Source: Lumbricus terrestris (taxonomy: Eukaryota > Annelida > Clitellata > Crassiclitellata > Lumbricidae). Taken from it: a stretch of 64,000 nucleotides of DNA. The notes under the pieces were generated by a model. The model did no database searches, was not told the origin of the DNA, and saw nothing but the letters and a program-made list of their open reading frames with translations. Within the stretch, counting starts at the first letter, position 1, and every line of letters begins with the position of its first letter. Positions 43,510-54,351 of the stretch are shown in pieces. The translations under genes and the position numbers were made by a program. Where the stretch lies: positions 38,788,510 through 38,852,509 of the forward strand of contig OX457050.1 of assembly GCA_949752735.1 (NCBI GenBank). The letters run 5' to 3'.

Positions 43510-45660
43510 AGAAATAGAAGCTGGATGAATTATGACGCTTAAGAAATGGAAGCTGGATGAGTGTATTTATAGATCTGAAATATTAGCTGGATTAATTAGA
43601 AGAACGCTTAAGAAATAGAAGCTGGATGAATTAAATCGCTTAAGAATGGAAGCTGGATTAAGGCATTTATAGATCTCAAATAGGAGCTGGATTAATGAGA
43701 AGAACGCTAAAGAAATGGAAGCTGGATGAAGTTATTATAATTATAGCTGTTATAAAAGCGGAATTGACGAAAAACGCTTATAAATGGAAGCAGGATTAAG
43801 GCATTTCTAGATCTGAAATAGGAGCTGGATTAATTAGAAGAGCGCTAAAGAAATGGAAGGTGGATGAAGTTTTTATATACCTAAAATAGAAGCGGAATTG
43901 ACGAAAAACGCTAAAGAATTGGAAGCTGGATGAAGGTATAATATATCAGAAATAGTAGCTGAATTTATGACAAGAACGCTTAAGAAATAGAAGCTGGATT
44001 AAAGCATTTATAGATCTGAAATAAGAGTTGGATTAATGAGAAAAAGGCTAAAGAAAAAGAAGCTGGTTCAGTGCAATATATCTGAAATAGAAGCTGGATG
44101 AATTAAAAACGCTTAAGAAATGGAAGCTGGATGAAGGTAGTATAACTAATAGAAGAGGAATTGACCCAAAAGGCTTAAGAAATGGAAGCTGGATGAGTGT
44201 ATTTATAGATCTGAAATAGGAGCTGGATTAATTAGAAGATCGCTTAAGAAATAGAAGCTGGATGAATTAAGACGCTTAAGAAATGGAAGCTGGATAAGTG
44301 TATTTATAGATCTGAAATAGGAGCTGGATTAATTAGAAGAACGCTTAAGAAATAGAAGCTGTATGAATTAAATTGCTTAAGAATGGAAGCTGGATTAAGG
44401 CATTTATAGATCTCAAATAGGAGCTGGATTAATAAGAAGAACGCTAAAGAAATGGAAGCTGGAGGAGTGTATTTATTAATCTGAAATAGAAGCTGTATGA
44501 ATGAAAAACGCTTAAGAAATGGAAGCTGGATTAAAGCATTTATAGATCTGAAATAAGAGCTGGATTTATTAGAAGAACGCTTAAGAAATGGAAGCTGGAT
44601 GAGTGTATTTATAGATCTGAAATATTAGCTGGATTAATTAGAAGAACGCTTAAGAAATAGAAGCTGGATGAATTAAATCGCTTAAGAATGGAAGCTGGAT
44701 TAAGGCATTTATAGGTCTCAAATAGGAGCTGGATTAATGAGAAGAACGCTAAAGAAATGGAAGCTGGATGAAGTTATTATATAGCTGTTATAAAAGCGGA
44801 ATTGACGAAAAACGCTTATAAATGGAAGCAGGATTAAGGCATTTCTAGATCTGAAATAGGAGCTGGATTAATTAGAAGAGCGCTAAAGAAATGGAAGGTG
44901 GATGAAGTTTTTATATACCTAAAATAGAAGCGGAATTGACGAAAAACGCTAAAGAATTGGAAGCTGGATGAAGGTTTAATATATCAGAAATAGTAGCTGA
45001 ATTTATGACAAGAACGCTTAAGAAATAGAAGCTGGATTAAAGCATTTATAGATCTGAAATAAGAGTTGGATTAATGAGAAAAAGGCTAAAGAAATAGAAG
45101 CTGGTTCAGTGCAATATATCTGAAATAGAAGCTGGATGAATTAAAAACGCTTAAGAAATGGAAGCTGGATGAAGGTAGTATAACTAATAGAAGAGGAATT
45201 GACCAAAAAGGCTTAAGAAATGGAAGCTGGATGAGTGTATTTATAGATCTGAAATAGGAGCTGGATTAATTAGAAGATCGCTTAAGAAATAGAAGCTGGA
45301 TGAATTAAGACGCTTAAGAAATGGAAGCTGGATAAGTGTATTTATAGATCTGAAATAGGAGCTGGATTAATTAGAAGAACGCTTAAGAAATAGAAGCTGT
45401 ATGAATTAAATTGCTTAAGAATGGAAGCTGGATTAAGGCATTTATAGATCTCAAATAGGAGCTGGATTAATAAGAAGAACGCTAAAGAAATGGAAGCTGG
45501 AGGAGTGTATTTATTAATCTGAAATAGAAGCTGTATGAATGAAAAACGCTTAAGAAATGGAAGCTGGATTAAAGCATTTATAGATCTGAAATAAGAGCTG
45601 GATTTATTAGAAGAACGCTAAAGAAATGGAAGCTGGATGAAGGTTTCTTTATTTCTGAAA
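43510..45660. repeat. GAAGCTGGAT satellite with a 1.04-kb higher-order repeat
   Basis: Basic units of about 30-35 bp (AAATGGAAGCTGGATGAA, spaced by CGCTTAAG or TTTATAGATCTG) form a higher-order block of about 1040 bp present twice (about 43539-44580 and 44581-45620); for example GAAATATTAGCTGG and AGTGCAATATATCTG recur at that spacing. Orientation is opposite to the repeats at 42.7-43.3 kb. Confidence 0.85.
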
Positions 45661-45894
45661 TCGAAGCGAGATGGTTTTATATATAGGTGAAACAATAAAC
45701 AGGATTTTTTCAGCAACGCGATCATTTAGTGAAGCCATCATAAACTTTATAAGCATTATTTTTATCAATTCCTTCATTTCGTCGGTCTACTTTTTTGCAT
45801 CGAGGGTTTCATTAGTCGATTTTCGTTTTATAAGAACTTCTTTTAATCAATCCAGCTTCTCTTTGAGCGGCAACAGCCATTGACTAAAGAATTC

Positions 45895-46033
45895 CCGGTG
45901 AACGTTTTGTCGTGTGCGAGTTGTGTGTAGGCCAGTTGTCGTAGACCAGCTGTCGTAGACCAGTTGTCGTAGACGAATTGTCCGGAGACCACTAGTCTTG
46001 TCGTTAGACGAGTTGTCGGTAGACGAGTTGTCG
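45895..46033. mobile_element. Second right-type end of the GACAACTCGTC MITE family
   Basis: Array of GTAGACCAGTTGTC and GTTAGACGAGTTGTC units ending GTTGTCGTGACACC, as at 42212-42293. No matching left end or target duplication was found for this copy. Confidence 0.6.
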
Positions 46034-46282
46034 TGACACCTCTGACGACACACTATATGCAATCGTCATAAATTATGCCAATAAAAATTATGGCTAAAAG
46101 GAATATTTTCTTTTTAGACATAATTATTATGTTAAAGTTAGAATAACTTGTATGGATATTCTAAATTGCTAATTATTTTGGTAAATGAAAAAGTTGACTC
46201 TGAATGCTTTATAATAAATTATAATTGGTGACAATATCTTGTTAGCGCAGAGAGTAGCTTTCTCGAAGAGGCGTTATATAGG

Positions 46283-46552
46283 CTAAATACTCGGAATAAA
46301 CATTGAGTCGATCGCCTTGACACATGTATTTATCGCTAATTTAGTTTTATCGAATACGTTTTGCACTACCGAGGTTGGTATAGGCGCTTGTGTTTGGACC
46401 TCGTGAGCTTCAATTTTTGCAATCAACTCTGCTTTTCGCAATCTCGAGTATCCAGTCAGGACGCTTTGCTTGGCGATTTTTCTCAATTCAACAACAGTTT
46501 TCTTCGAGTATTCCATTTTGTATTGAGGTGGCGTTCCTTTAAGCTGTTTCAT
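46283..46552 (-). CDS. Small SAP-like ORF, possible gene fragment
   Basis: 89 codons. Residues 14-50 (MEYSKKTVVELRKIAKQSVL then GYSRLRKAELIAKIEAHE) resemble a SAP or Rho-N-type helix-extension-helix DNA-binding motif, found in some Polinton and viral proteins. No neighbour supports a full element. It may be a relic or a chance frame. Confidence 0.4.
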   Translation of the reverse strand: MKQLKGTPPQYKMEYSKKTVVELRKIAKQSVLTGYSRLRKAELIAKIEAHEVQTQAPIPTSVVQNVFDKTKLAINTCVKAIDSMFIPSI

Positions 46553-46729
46553 GAAAATATTTTCAGTTATTTTATATTCACAGGAAAAAATAAATTTCGA
46601 TAATGCCGTGAATTCCTGATGCTAAGGTGGGTCGTCTACATACAACCGTATTATAGCTCGGGTCGTGTCTATTTCAAACACTACATTAATGTGGCTAGGA
46701 TTTTGGGTTGAAAGCGCCATGCCGTATAA

Positions 46730-47060
46730 ATTCAACCAATAGGGGCAGAAGTTGAACCATGTCTTGGGTGGTTTTGGTAGAAGTTGGTAGAAGTTGGTAG
46801 AAGTTGGCAGAAGTTGGCAGAAGTTGGTAGAAGTTGGTAGAAGTTGGCAGAACCATGTTGAACCATGTCTTAGGTGGTTTGGTAAAAGTTGAACCATGTT
46901 TTGGGTTTCATGCACGTCGGATCACAAGAATGGGAATTTCCCACAGTTTCGATGGAAGAAGTTGAACCATGTTTGGGATGGTTTTGGTAAAAGTTGAACC
47001 ATGTTTACTGTTTAGGGTAAATTGGTAAAAGTTGAACCATGTTTGGGATAAAATGAGTCA
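46730..47060. repeat. GTTGGTAGAA and AAGTTGAACCATGTTTGGGA minisatellites
   Basis: About eleven 10-bp (A)GAAGTTGGYA units at 46781-46850, flanked by five diverged ~40-bp units with AAGTTGAACCATGT. No gene. Confidence 0.75.
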
Positions 47061-47074
47061 AAATCTCCACTTTG

Positions 47075-47284
47075 GTACTACTCCGTTGCCTTCCCCACAG
47101 ACAATGATGGGTAAGCAACTTGCCCAAGGTAGCTCCGCAGGAGCTTGCGCCCCTGAGTCCCACACGTCCTAGCCCGAGATACTGAATCTCTGAATGTCAA
47201 CTCCCAGCCCGGGGCTTGAACCGCAGATCGTTGCAACCAACAGACGAATGCCGCCCTCGATTACCGGTGTAGCTAACTAGGCCA
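47075..47284 (-). mobile_element. tRNA-derived SINE, minus-strand copy
   Basis: Inverted relative to 58761-59046: the tRNA-like head with B box (GGCTTGAACC in plus reading) and the body GCAAGCTCCTGCGGAGC are recognisable. The tail is truncated. Confidence 0.75.
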
Positions 47285-47698
47285 GTTTACATGACTATGG
47301 CAAAGGTAAAATGCTGATTTGCTGATTGGCTATATGGATAAAATGCTGATTATAACATTATGCTGATCATAAGCTTACACTTATAGTGTTAACAGATATG
47401 CAATAAATACGTACGCTACTTGATTATTGAATAAACGAACTTACTTATTTTGCTAGAGTTATGACGTCACACAAGTCAGCGACTTTCAGTTGAGCTTTCA
47501 AATTTTCCGTTAGCACGTTCATGATATTCGTCCGACATTTTACCTCTGAGTGTCACTGCGCATGACCGCTGATTTATTATTATTTTCCTTCTTCCAAGTA
47601 GTAGACTATAATTCTGGTAGTTTGCTGTTGAAAGTTGAAAACAGTTGAAACTTGCTCACTGGTGGCGTTATCAGTTTTCATGGATGACAGAAAACAGG
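47285..47698. other. Unassigned flank of the TTAA element
   Basis: No gene or repeat recognised beyond a tandem TGCTGATT motif at 47312-47365. Confidence 0.35.
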
Positions 47699-47702
47699 TT
47701 AA

Positions 47703-47965
47703 TCGGTATAATCTCTGATGTGTAGATTTGTTTCGAACGCTACAATTTTCTTACCTGCTGGTACCTAAGACCGTAAGTGTTCAAACGCACCTATTCCCAT
47801 TATCCGGAGACGTTCCGACGATTTTATACGAATTTCCGAATTCTATAGGAAATCCAATGCTAAAAATCGCAGCTCACTCTGGGACGCCATATCTACACAC
47901 ACTGCCGTGACGTCACCGGAACTCGCGACGTCCAAATTATAAACTTCTATAGCGCATTTATATAT
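47703..47965. repeat. Left TIR of the TTAA element
   Basis: Partner of 54352-54613. It contains GTGACGTCACCGG and CGCGACGTCCAAATTATAAA. Confidence 0.85.
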
Positions 47966-48123
47966 AATACTCATAGTCTTTGGTCACGTGATCAACATCA
48001 TTTTGGAAATCAAAGTTTAACATAAGCTGGATTAAACAGTCACTGATTATTGTTAATTTCAGTAATCTTCTCATTGTTGATTTAACGTTTCAAATTAACA
48101 GTGTTCAAAAATATTCTGATGCG

Positions 48124-48862
48124 ATGGATTTAGGTACATCGTTGTCTAAACGAGTTAAAGTAACAAATAGTAGTTATTGTGCTGCTGCCTACTGCACCAA
48201 TTCAAGATCGAAACGACGTGATCTCAGTTTCTTCAAGTTCCCAAATGACGTTGATGGGTGAGTGACAAAAAAGTTGCAATGATACATATTACCATTATTA
48301 TTAAATCAATTTATCCATCAATCAGAATTTATATAGCACACCGGAAAGGTGGAGGCAAATAGAACTATATCTTGTCCTTGTGGCTAGGATTAATCCCTCG
48401 TTGTGGAGGTGTCAGCCACTCGGATCCTTTGTCTCCATATTGTTCTGTCTCCAGCATTGCCATACTGAAGATCTCATCCTAAATGGTATGCAGTTTTGTG
48501 GATACTTTGCATACTTTTCTCTCTTTGACCATATATTTGTTTGTGGAACACTTCACAATTTATGAACTTCTCGCTTACTTAATTTCTTATTCAATTATGC
48601 AGTTAGTTATTTGTTTATTTAAGGGCGAGAAGATGGGCAAGTAACATGCGGCGTGCTGATCTTGTTCATCGAACACCGGAATACTTGAACAGAAACTGTA
48701 CAGTTTGCTCAGAGCACTTTCAACCAATCATGTTTTCGAACGACCTAAGGAATAGATTACACAGTCATGCACTACCAACAATTGTCAATGTCAGTGACCC
48801 GCTTATGACTGGGAGTGCAACAGTCGAATGTCAACCTTCTACGAAACGAAAGAAGATTCTAG
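48124..48862 (+). CDS. THAP-domain gene, exons 1 and 2
   Basis: THAP zinc-dependent DNA-binding domain (C2CH), used for site recognition by P and Kolobok transposases. Exon 1 (48124-48257) starts MDLGTSLSKRVKV and has C-x4-C in YCAAAYCTN plus SFFKFPND. The intron starts GTGAGTG and ends TTTAAG (48258-48623). Exon 2 (48624-48862) joins in phase, giving W in ARRWASNMRRADLV, then the second Cys-x2-His pair in CTVCSEHF and LHSHALPTIV at the domain end. A donor (TAG|GTATGG) follows, so further exons exist. The domain spans about residues 18-110. The most natural downstream partner is the transposase frame near 51 kb, but the join is inferred. Confidence 0.78.
48258..48623 (+). other. Intron of the THAP gene
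   Basis: GT-AG ends. It contains a ~250-bp sequence (48310-48560) that looks like an inserted repeat (TTTATATAGCACAC at one end), not identified further. Confidence 0.65.
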
Positions 48863-50290
48863 GTATGGTATATGATTCTATAAATACAATACAATTTATA
48901 CAATAACTGTGGGGCTCGCAATTGCTCAGCGCTTCGGCATGAAACTCCAATGCAGTGTCCGGTCTGTAGTCGGGAGCACCTCTGAGTAGAGAGAGAGAGA
49001 GAGAGAGCTTGAAGGGGCACTATAACAATTGAACATACAAGCAATAAATTTCATGTAATCATAAGTTATGTTCAAAGTTAGTGGTTAACATGGTAATTAT
49101 CGAACAATTTCAATGTACGAGATATATCGTTTGTTCCTCTTCGCAAATCAAGACTTTGATTTCATACGAGTACCTGGCACCTTGAGCAATTTCAAAGCAT
49201 GGACTTGTGGATTATCAAAAGGCAAATCAGCATGATGTATTAAATTTCCAATCGATTAAAAAACCAAATACCACTGTAGCCAGGCATTTCACTATGCCTC
49301 CGATCTTTCAGCAACGATCATAATTGTTGATAAAATTAATCCTGTCGATATTGACTGCCAGGCCAAGTCTCGTTGTTTCTATTCTGCTGACGCTGAAAGC
49401 TCCGTCTTTACGATCTCGCTAAGCCATGCAATCAGTTTTAAAATTAGAAGAATAGCTTTTCTTTGAAAATGCTGAACATTTCATATACTCTCATTCGCTT
49501 TACGTTTCGGCATAGCTTACAAATTTCACTCACTAAGAAATAACCCTGTATTAAACCGACCTCCAAAGTGAAATCCAACTCTGGTGATCTGTTTGCCATT
49601 TGACAGACAGGCCTGCAATATACGGCATCGTCCTAGGCCTAGGGTTTTCCACTCGCCTATAGTGGATCACTGGAGGGGTCTTTGGCTCCACCTGTTGGAA
49701 CTAACCAGCCGGAGCAGCCGCCTATGACGGCAGAGCAGCTGATAAGAATCAGCAAGCATCCCCTCTAAATTGGTTGGTGCCAAGCTGGTCTTCTGGTTTC
49801 GGGTCATAGCAGGAGTCGCCAGGACGTCCCAGTTAATGACTGACACAGTTAAAGATGAGGTTGGAGCATCCCTTGTGATTAGTTATCTCTTAACAGATGT
49901 TCCTGTTTGTGACTCAATGAGTGGTGCGCTCAACTCGCAATGGGCATTAATTATTCTCTTCAAAGCCGTGACTAGATCGTCCCTCAGATTCAACCTAGGT
50001 GGGGGCGTAGGCTACGTGCTTCCAGCCTGCGTCCAGTCATTACAAAGCTCTGGAGGGGGTGCGGTTATAGTCATTAGTTGGGGTATTCGTCCGGGGATAA
50101 TTGACTGTCGAATGGCTAGATGGCAGCTTGATAGTCGTCCACGCACACAGATTTTGACCACTCGGTGGGAAAATATGAGATCAAAAATCAATTACTTACG
50201 TCAAGTTAAACAAATTTAACAAAACGTTAGTTTATATGCACTTCCTACCAAAAGTTGTGAGCGGAGATTTGAAACTGCTGCGCGGGGTTT
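48863..50290. other. Presumed intron or spacer between THAP exons and the transposase
   Basis: 48970-49030 is a copy of the LINE 3' end seen at 35445-35490, with an internal GA microsatellite (48987-49008). A 149-codon frame at 49770-50219 has no recognisable family. The rest is unassigned. Confidence 0.45.
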
Positions 50291-50294
50291 TAAA

Positions 50295-51230
50295 ATGAGG
50301 TGCGCGGCCGCGCACCCGCGCAGCTTAGAGGGAACGTTGGATGCAGGTGTGTTCGTAGATACTAGTATTTCAGATGATTCATTACAGTGTAATTTATTAC
50401 AAAGGCCCCAACACAAGTTACTTTCATGTCCAGTGGCAGATCACAATTACTGTTCTTCTCCAGTTAATGCTCGTATTTCAGATGATTCATTACACTGTAA
50501 TTTGTTACAACCCGATGATGCAGGTGTGTTCGTAGATGCTCGTATTACAAATGATTCATTACACTGTAATTTGTTACAACCCGATGATGCAGGTGTGTTC
50601 GTAGATACTCGCATTTCAAATGATTCATTACAGTGTAATTTGTTACAACCCGATGATGCAGGTGTGTTCGTAGATACTAGTATTTCAGATGATTCATTAC
50701 AGTGTAATTTATTACAAAGGCCCCAACACAAGTTACTTTCATGTCCAGTGGCAGATCACAATTACTGTTCTTCTCCAGTTAATGCTCGTATTTTAGATGA
50801 TTCATTACACTGTAATTTGTTACAACCCGATGATGCAGGTGTGTTCGTAGATGCTCGTATTACAAATGATTCATTACACTGTAATTTGTTACAACCCGAT
50901 GATGCAGGTGTGTTCGTAGATACTCGCATTTCAAATGATTCATTACACTGTAATTTGTTACAACCCGATGATGCAGGTGTTTCTTAGATGCTCGTATTAC
51001 AAATGATTCATTACAGTGTAATTTGTTACAACCCGATGATGCAGGTGTGTTCGTAGATGCTAGTATTTCAGATGATTCATTACAGTGTAATTTATTACAA
51101 CCCAAAGATGCAGGTGTGTTCGTAGATGCTAGTATTTCAGATGATTCATTACAGTGTAATTTATTACAACCCAATGATGCAGGTGTGTTCGTAGATGCTC
51201 GTATTTCAAATGATTCATTACAGTTTGAAT
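50295..51230 (+). repeat. In-frame 69-bp tandem repeat array before the transposase
   Basis: Units encode 23 residues (DARITNDSLHCNLLQPDDAG then VFV). Three or four units plus a 36-residue spacer (RPQHKLLSCPVADHNYCSSP region) form a 315-bp higher-order block present twice. A small deletion near 50980 (GTGTTTCTTAG for GTGTGTTCGTAG) introduces a stop, so the array falls into two frames, 50295-50987 and 51023 onward. Confidence 0.8.
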
Positions 51231-52324
51231 CGCATTTGTCGAAAATAAAGACAAATTTGCCTAATTCTTTAATGAAACAATTGCGTAATGTGAGCTTGTT
51301 AAATATGTGCAGAGGAGAGCATTTCCCAGATGAGAAATCATGCTTGACATTTGCACAGGGATTTGGTTTGGTTGCAAATGAAGACAGTAAGATTATGCAC
51401 TGTACTGGAGACTATTGTAGAGTTGTTGCTATCAAGGACAGGAAGTCTGATTTCATGTTCATATGTAGGAACAAGAAACCGCATAGGAAGGAGAGGTGCT
51501 TAGCAACCATTTCTCCGCTGCAGAACACGTTCTTTGAAGAGGCGCACCTAAAATTGCATGACATATTTACGCTGGTGATGTGCTTCATTTCCAAATTGAC
51601 TGTAACACAAGTTGCCCAACAAATGGGACTTAGAAAAACAACAGTGGTAGATTGGTTTGTGTTTTGTAGGGAGGTCTGTGAGGTTGTGGTAGCAAATGAA
51701 TTTCAGAGCAAGATAGGGGGGGAAGGGATGACAGTGGAAGTGGATGAATCACACCTGTTTAGGCGTAAGTATGGGGTTGGCAGGAAAGGCAAAGGGGAGG
51801 ACAAGTGGTTACTTGGTTGCTATTGTCGAGAGACGAAGCAGTGTAGGATTGTTCAGGTGAAAGATAGGAAGCGCTCCACTATCATGCCGTTACTATTGCA
51901 ATTCATTGACAGTAAAAGTGTTATAGTAACAGATTTTGCAAAAGTCTATGTGGGTTGCGAGAGGTTTGGATTTAAAGCACATAAGTCGGTATGCCACAAA
52001 CGGTACTTTGTCTGTCCCAAGGATCGTGACGTTTACACCAATAATATTGAAATTACATGGAGATGGCGAAAAAGAGATGTACGTAGTTGTGGTGATGATG
52101 ACTGCATTGACCGGTATTTAGCTGAAAGCGAGTATCGCAGTCGTTATTTTCGTAATATGGACATGGAACCATTGCCACTAGATGACCAATTCCTTTTATT
52201 CTTACATCATGTGAAACTTGTCTATCCTGGGCCTGGTAAAGTAGGCATTACATTTCCAGCAATAGACATAATTCATATAGCAAAATGTGTTTCTAGTATG
52301 ACATGCAGAACCTTACAGTGTTGA
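51023..52324 (+). CDS. IS1595/ISXO2-type (Merlin-related) DDE transposase
   Basis: 433 codons. Residues 1-65 are the 23-residue repeats. A Cys-rich region and a helix-turn-helix-like part follow (VTQVAQQMGLRKTTVVDWFVFCREVC, about 194-219). The catalytic domain has D241 in TVEVDESHLFRRKYG, D304 in VTDFAKVY and E343 in YTNNIEITWRWRKR, the pattern of IS1595/ISXO2 and Merlin transposases. The C-terminus ends in a 100-bp tandem duplication, so the native end may be altered. The catalytic part shows no stops. The start at 51023 is only the first Met; the true start probably lies in upstream repeats or a THAP exon. Confidence 0.82.
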   Translation: MLQPDDAGVFVDASISDDSLQCNLLQPKDAGVFVDASISDDSLQCNLLQPNDAGVFVDARISNDSLQFESHLSKIKTNLPNSLMKQLRNVSLLNMCRGEHFPDEKSCLTFAQGFGLVANEDSKIMHCTGDYCRVVAIKDRKSDFMFICRNKKPHRKERCLATISPLQNTFFEEAHLKLHDIFTLVMCFISKLTVTQVAQQMGLRKTTVVDWFVFCREVCEVVVANEFQSKIGGEGMTVEVDESHLFRRKYGVGRKGKGEDKWLLGCYCRETKQCRIVQVKDRKRSTIMPLLLQFIDSKSVIVTDFAKVYVGCERFGFKAHKSVCHKRYFVCPKDRDVYTNNIEITWRWRKRDVRSCGDDDCIDRYLAESEYRSRYFRNMDMEPLPLDDQFLLFLHHVKLVYPGPGKVGITFPAIDIIHIAKCVSSMTCRTLQC

Positions 52325-52520
52325 GGTAGATGTATCGGTGTTGTGCGTGATTATCAGTATCTTTTACATAATTCATATAGCAAAATGTGTTTCTAGTATG
52401 ACATGCAGAACCTTACAGTGTTGAGGTAGATGTATCGGTGTTGTGCGTGATTATCAGTATCTTTTACATAATTCAGACAGCAAAATGTGTTTCTAGTATG
52501 ACATGCAGAACCTTACAGTG
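52266..52520. repeat. 100-bp tandem duplication at the transposase 3' end
   Basis: About 2.5 copies of a unit beginning ACATAATTCATATAGCAAAA, the first overlapping the last ~20 codons and stop of the transposase frame. Confidence 0.85.
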
Positions 52521-53060
52521 GCGTTGGTGTTGAGGTAGCATTTGATGTATCGGTGCTGTGCCTGTGAGTGATGGTACAGTGCTAGTTGGTGTAGTAATGC
52601 CATTAAAGAAATGTCCAATTTCAATGTCTTGTCTTGACAATTGGCTGATGAAGGTATAATACCAATTTTGAAAGGTAGTGGTTGTGAAATAATCAGTAAT
52701 TGTCTCAACATGAAATAGCGCAAAGCTTTAATTTATGGACAGCTACAAGCACATACCGGTACTCTATGTGTAGGGCTCACCTATTCTAGGTTAACTGAGA
52801 CTTCACTTAACAGACTAATGCCCAACATATTTATTCAATGCAGTTATATAGAAGTAACTGCCAAGTCAATGGGACATCAGTGGCGGAACACGTATACTAG
52901 AGGTGGACCTCTTGTCACTTCAGGTCCCTTCGTGAAGCTAATGAGCACGTGCTTACATCCTACAAGTACATGTAGTTGATCTTATTCATTAGGCCTACAG
53001 AACTGGCGGTTATCAATTTAAGAGAGTGATGACAACTGCTTCACGACAATTGGTACACGA
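52521..53060. other. Unassigned interior of the TTAA element
   Basis: No frame, domain or repeat recognised. Confidence 0.35.
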
Positions 53061-53064
53061 CGAT

Positions 53065-53520
53065 ATTATTGGCTCACCTGCAAATGGTGAATGGAAGCTG
53101 GATGAAGGTTCCTTATAGGTGAGATAGAAGATGGATTGGCAAAAATAACGCTTGAGAAGTGGAAGTCGGAGTAATGATAGAGCGCTGAGAAATGGAAGCT
53201 GGATACATGTTAAATACTTGATTGAAAATCATCAATCCAGCTTCCATTTATCAGACGTTCTAACTAATCCAGATTCTATTTCATATATAGAAATAGCAAT
53301 ATCCAGTTTCCATTTCACTAGCGTTTTTCATCAATCCAGTTCCAATTTAAGCAAGAACATTTTCATCAATACAGCTCCAGTTTAAGCAAGAACATTTTCA
53401 CCAATACAGCTCCAGTTTAAGCAAGAACATTTTCACCAATACAGCTCCAATTTATGCAAGAACATTTTCATCAATCCAGCTCTAGTTTGGGCAAGGATAT
53501 TTTCATCAATCCAGCTCAAA
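53065..53520. repeat. GAAGCTGGAT / ATCCAGCTCCARTTT repeats inside the TTAA element
   Basis: Short block of the local MITE/satellite motif in both orientations, with five ~45-bp units CATTTTCAYCAATACAGCTCCA at 53325-53515. Confidence 0.7.
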
Positions 53521-53629
53521 TAATATTGTGTAATAATTGACAGCAAGCCAGAGGGGAATATATACAGCCTGTTTATATAGATTCAGGCAGACCTAGGCCT
53601 GAGCACTACGCATTGACTGTAGGCCTAAC

Positions 53630-53807
53630 CAGTGCTTAAAGTGTGGAAAAATAAGTGCCTGGACGCCCCTTATCTTTCCAAAAGAAGTGCCTGGACGCCC
53701 CTTACCTTTTCAGTCATTGCTGAAAAATAAGTGGCTGGACGGTGTTCAGATTTTAAAATAAGTGCATGGACGCCGTCCATGACCGTCCAGCCACACTTTA
53801 AGCCCTG
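53630..53807. mobile_element. hAT-like MITE, 178 bp, copy 1
   Basis: Ends CAGTGCTTAAAGTGTGG.../...CCACACTTTAAGCCCTG with a perfect 8-bp duplication GGCCTAAC (53622-53629, 53808-53815). The interior repeats GTGCCTGGACGCCCCTTA. Confidence 0.87.
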
Positions 53808-54351
53808 GGCCTAACCTAGTTTATATTGAAACTTCTGTAATCTCTCTTCTGTTATGTTATGAAATATCTAAGAGTTGAACCTTCATAATTATCATAATTG
53901 CGGCAATTACAGTATAGGCCTACATTAGGAATTCCAAAGAGTCGAAGACTAGCCAATGTTGATGTATGATTTGGGCACCTATGACTTTTGATAAGAAGGA
54001 TTTGTTCATCCTCTTAGAAACACAAGTCGGCCAAAATGTAGGGGTTTGTTCTCCCATGCTCTCTGGGGGGCTTGGGGGGTAGATGCCACTGTTCGGAAGC
54101 GGACTGGATTTCTGAAAGGAGGTCGTTAGCCATCAAACTAAAAATCGAATTATAGCTTAGCAAAAAGTGAATATGTTTAACAGATTTATCACTAATTAAA
54201 AGCAAATGTGTATCAAATGGTTTCTTATCAATAATACATTTATCTTCGATCATGGAATCAATCCGCTTTCAAATTTATAAACGCTAAATGTAAATGCGCT
54301 ACATAAGTTTATAATTTTTACGTCGCGAGTTTCCGTGACGTAACGGCGCTA

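Noticed and set aside
47728..47910. 60-codon frame, also present identically at 54406-54588 on the other strand
   Set aside because: Both copies lie within the inverted ends of the TTAA transposon; the identity reflects TIR conservation, not a gene.
49770..50219. 149-codon frame as a THAP-gene exon
   Set aside because: No domain, no clear splice sites, odd composition; kept only as unassigned.
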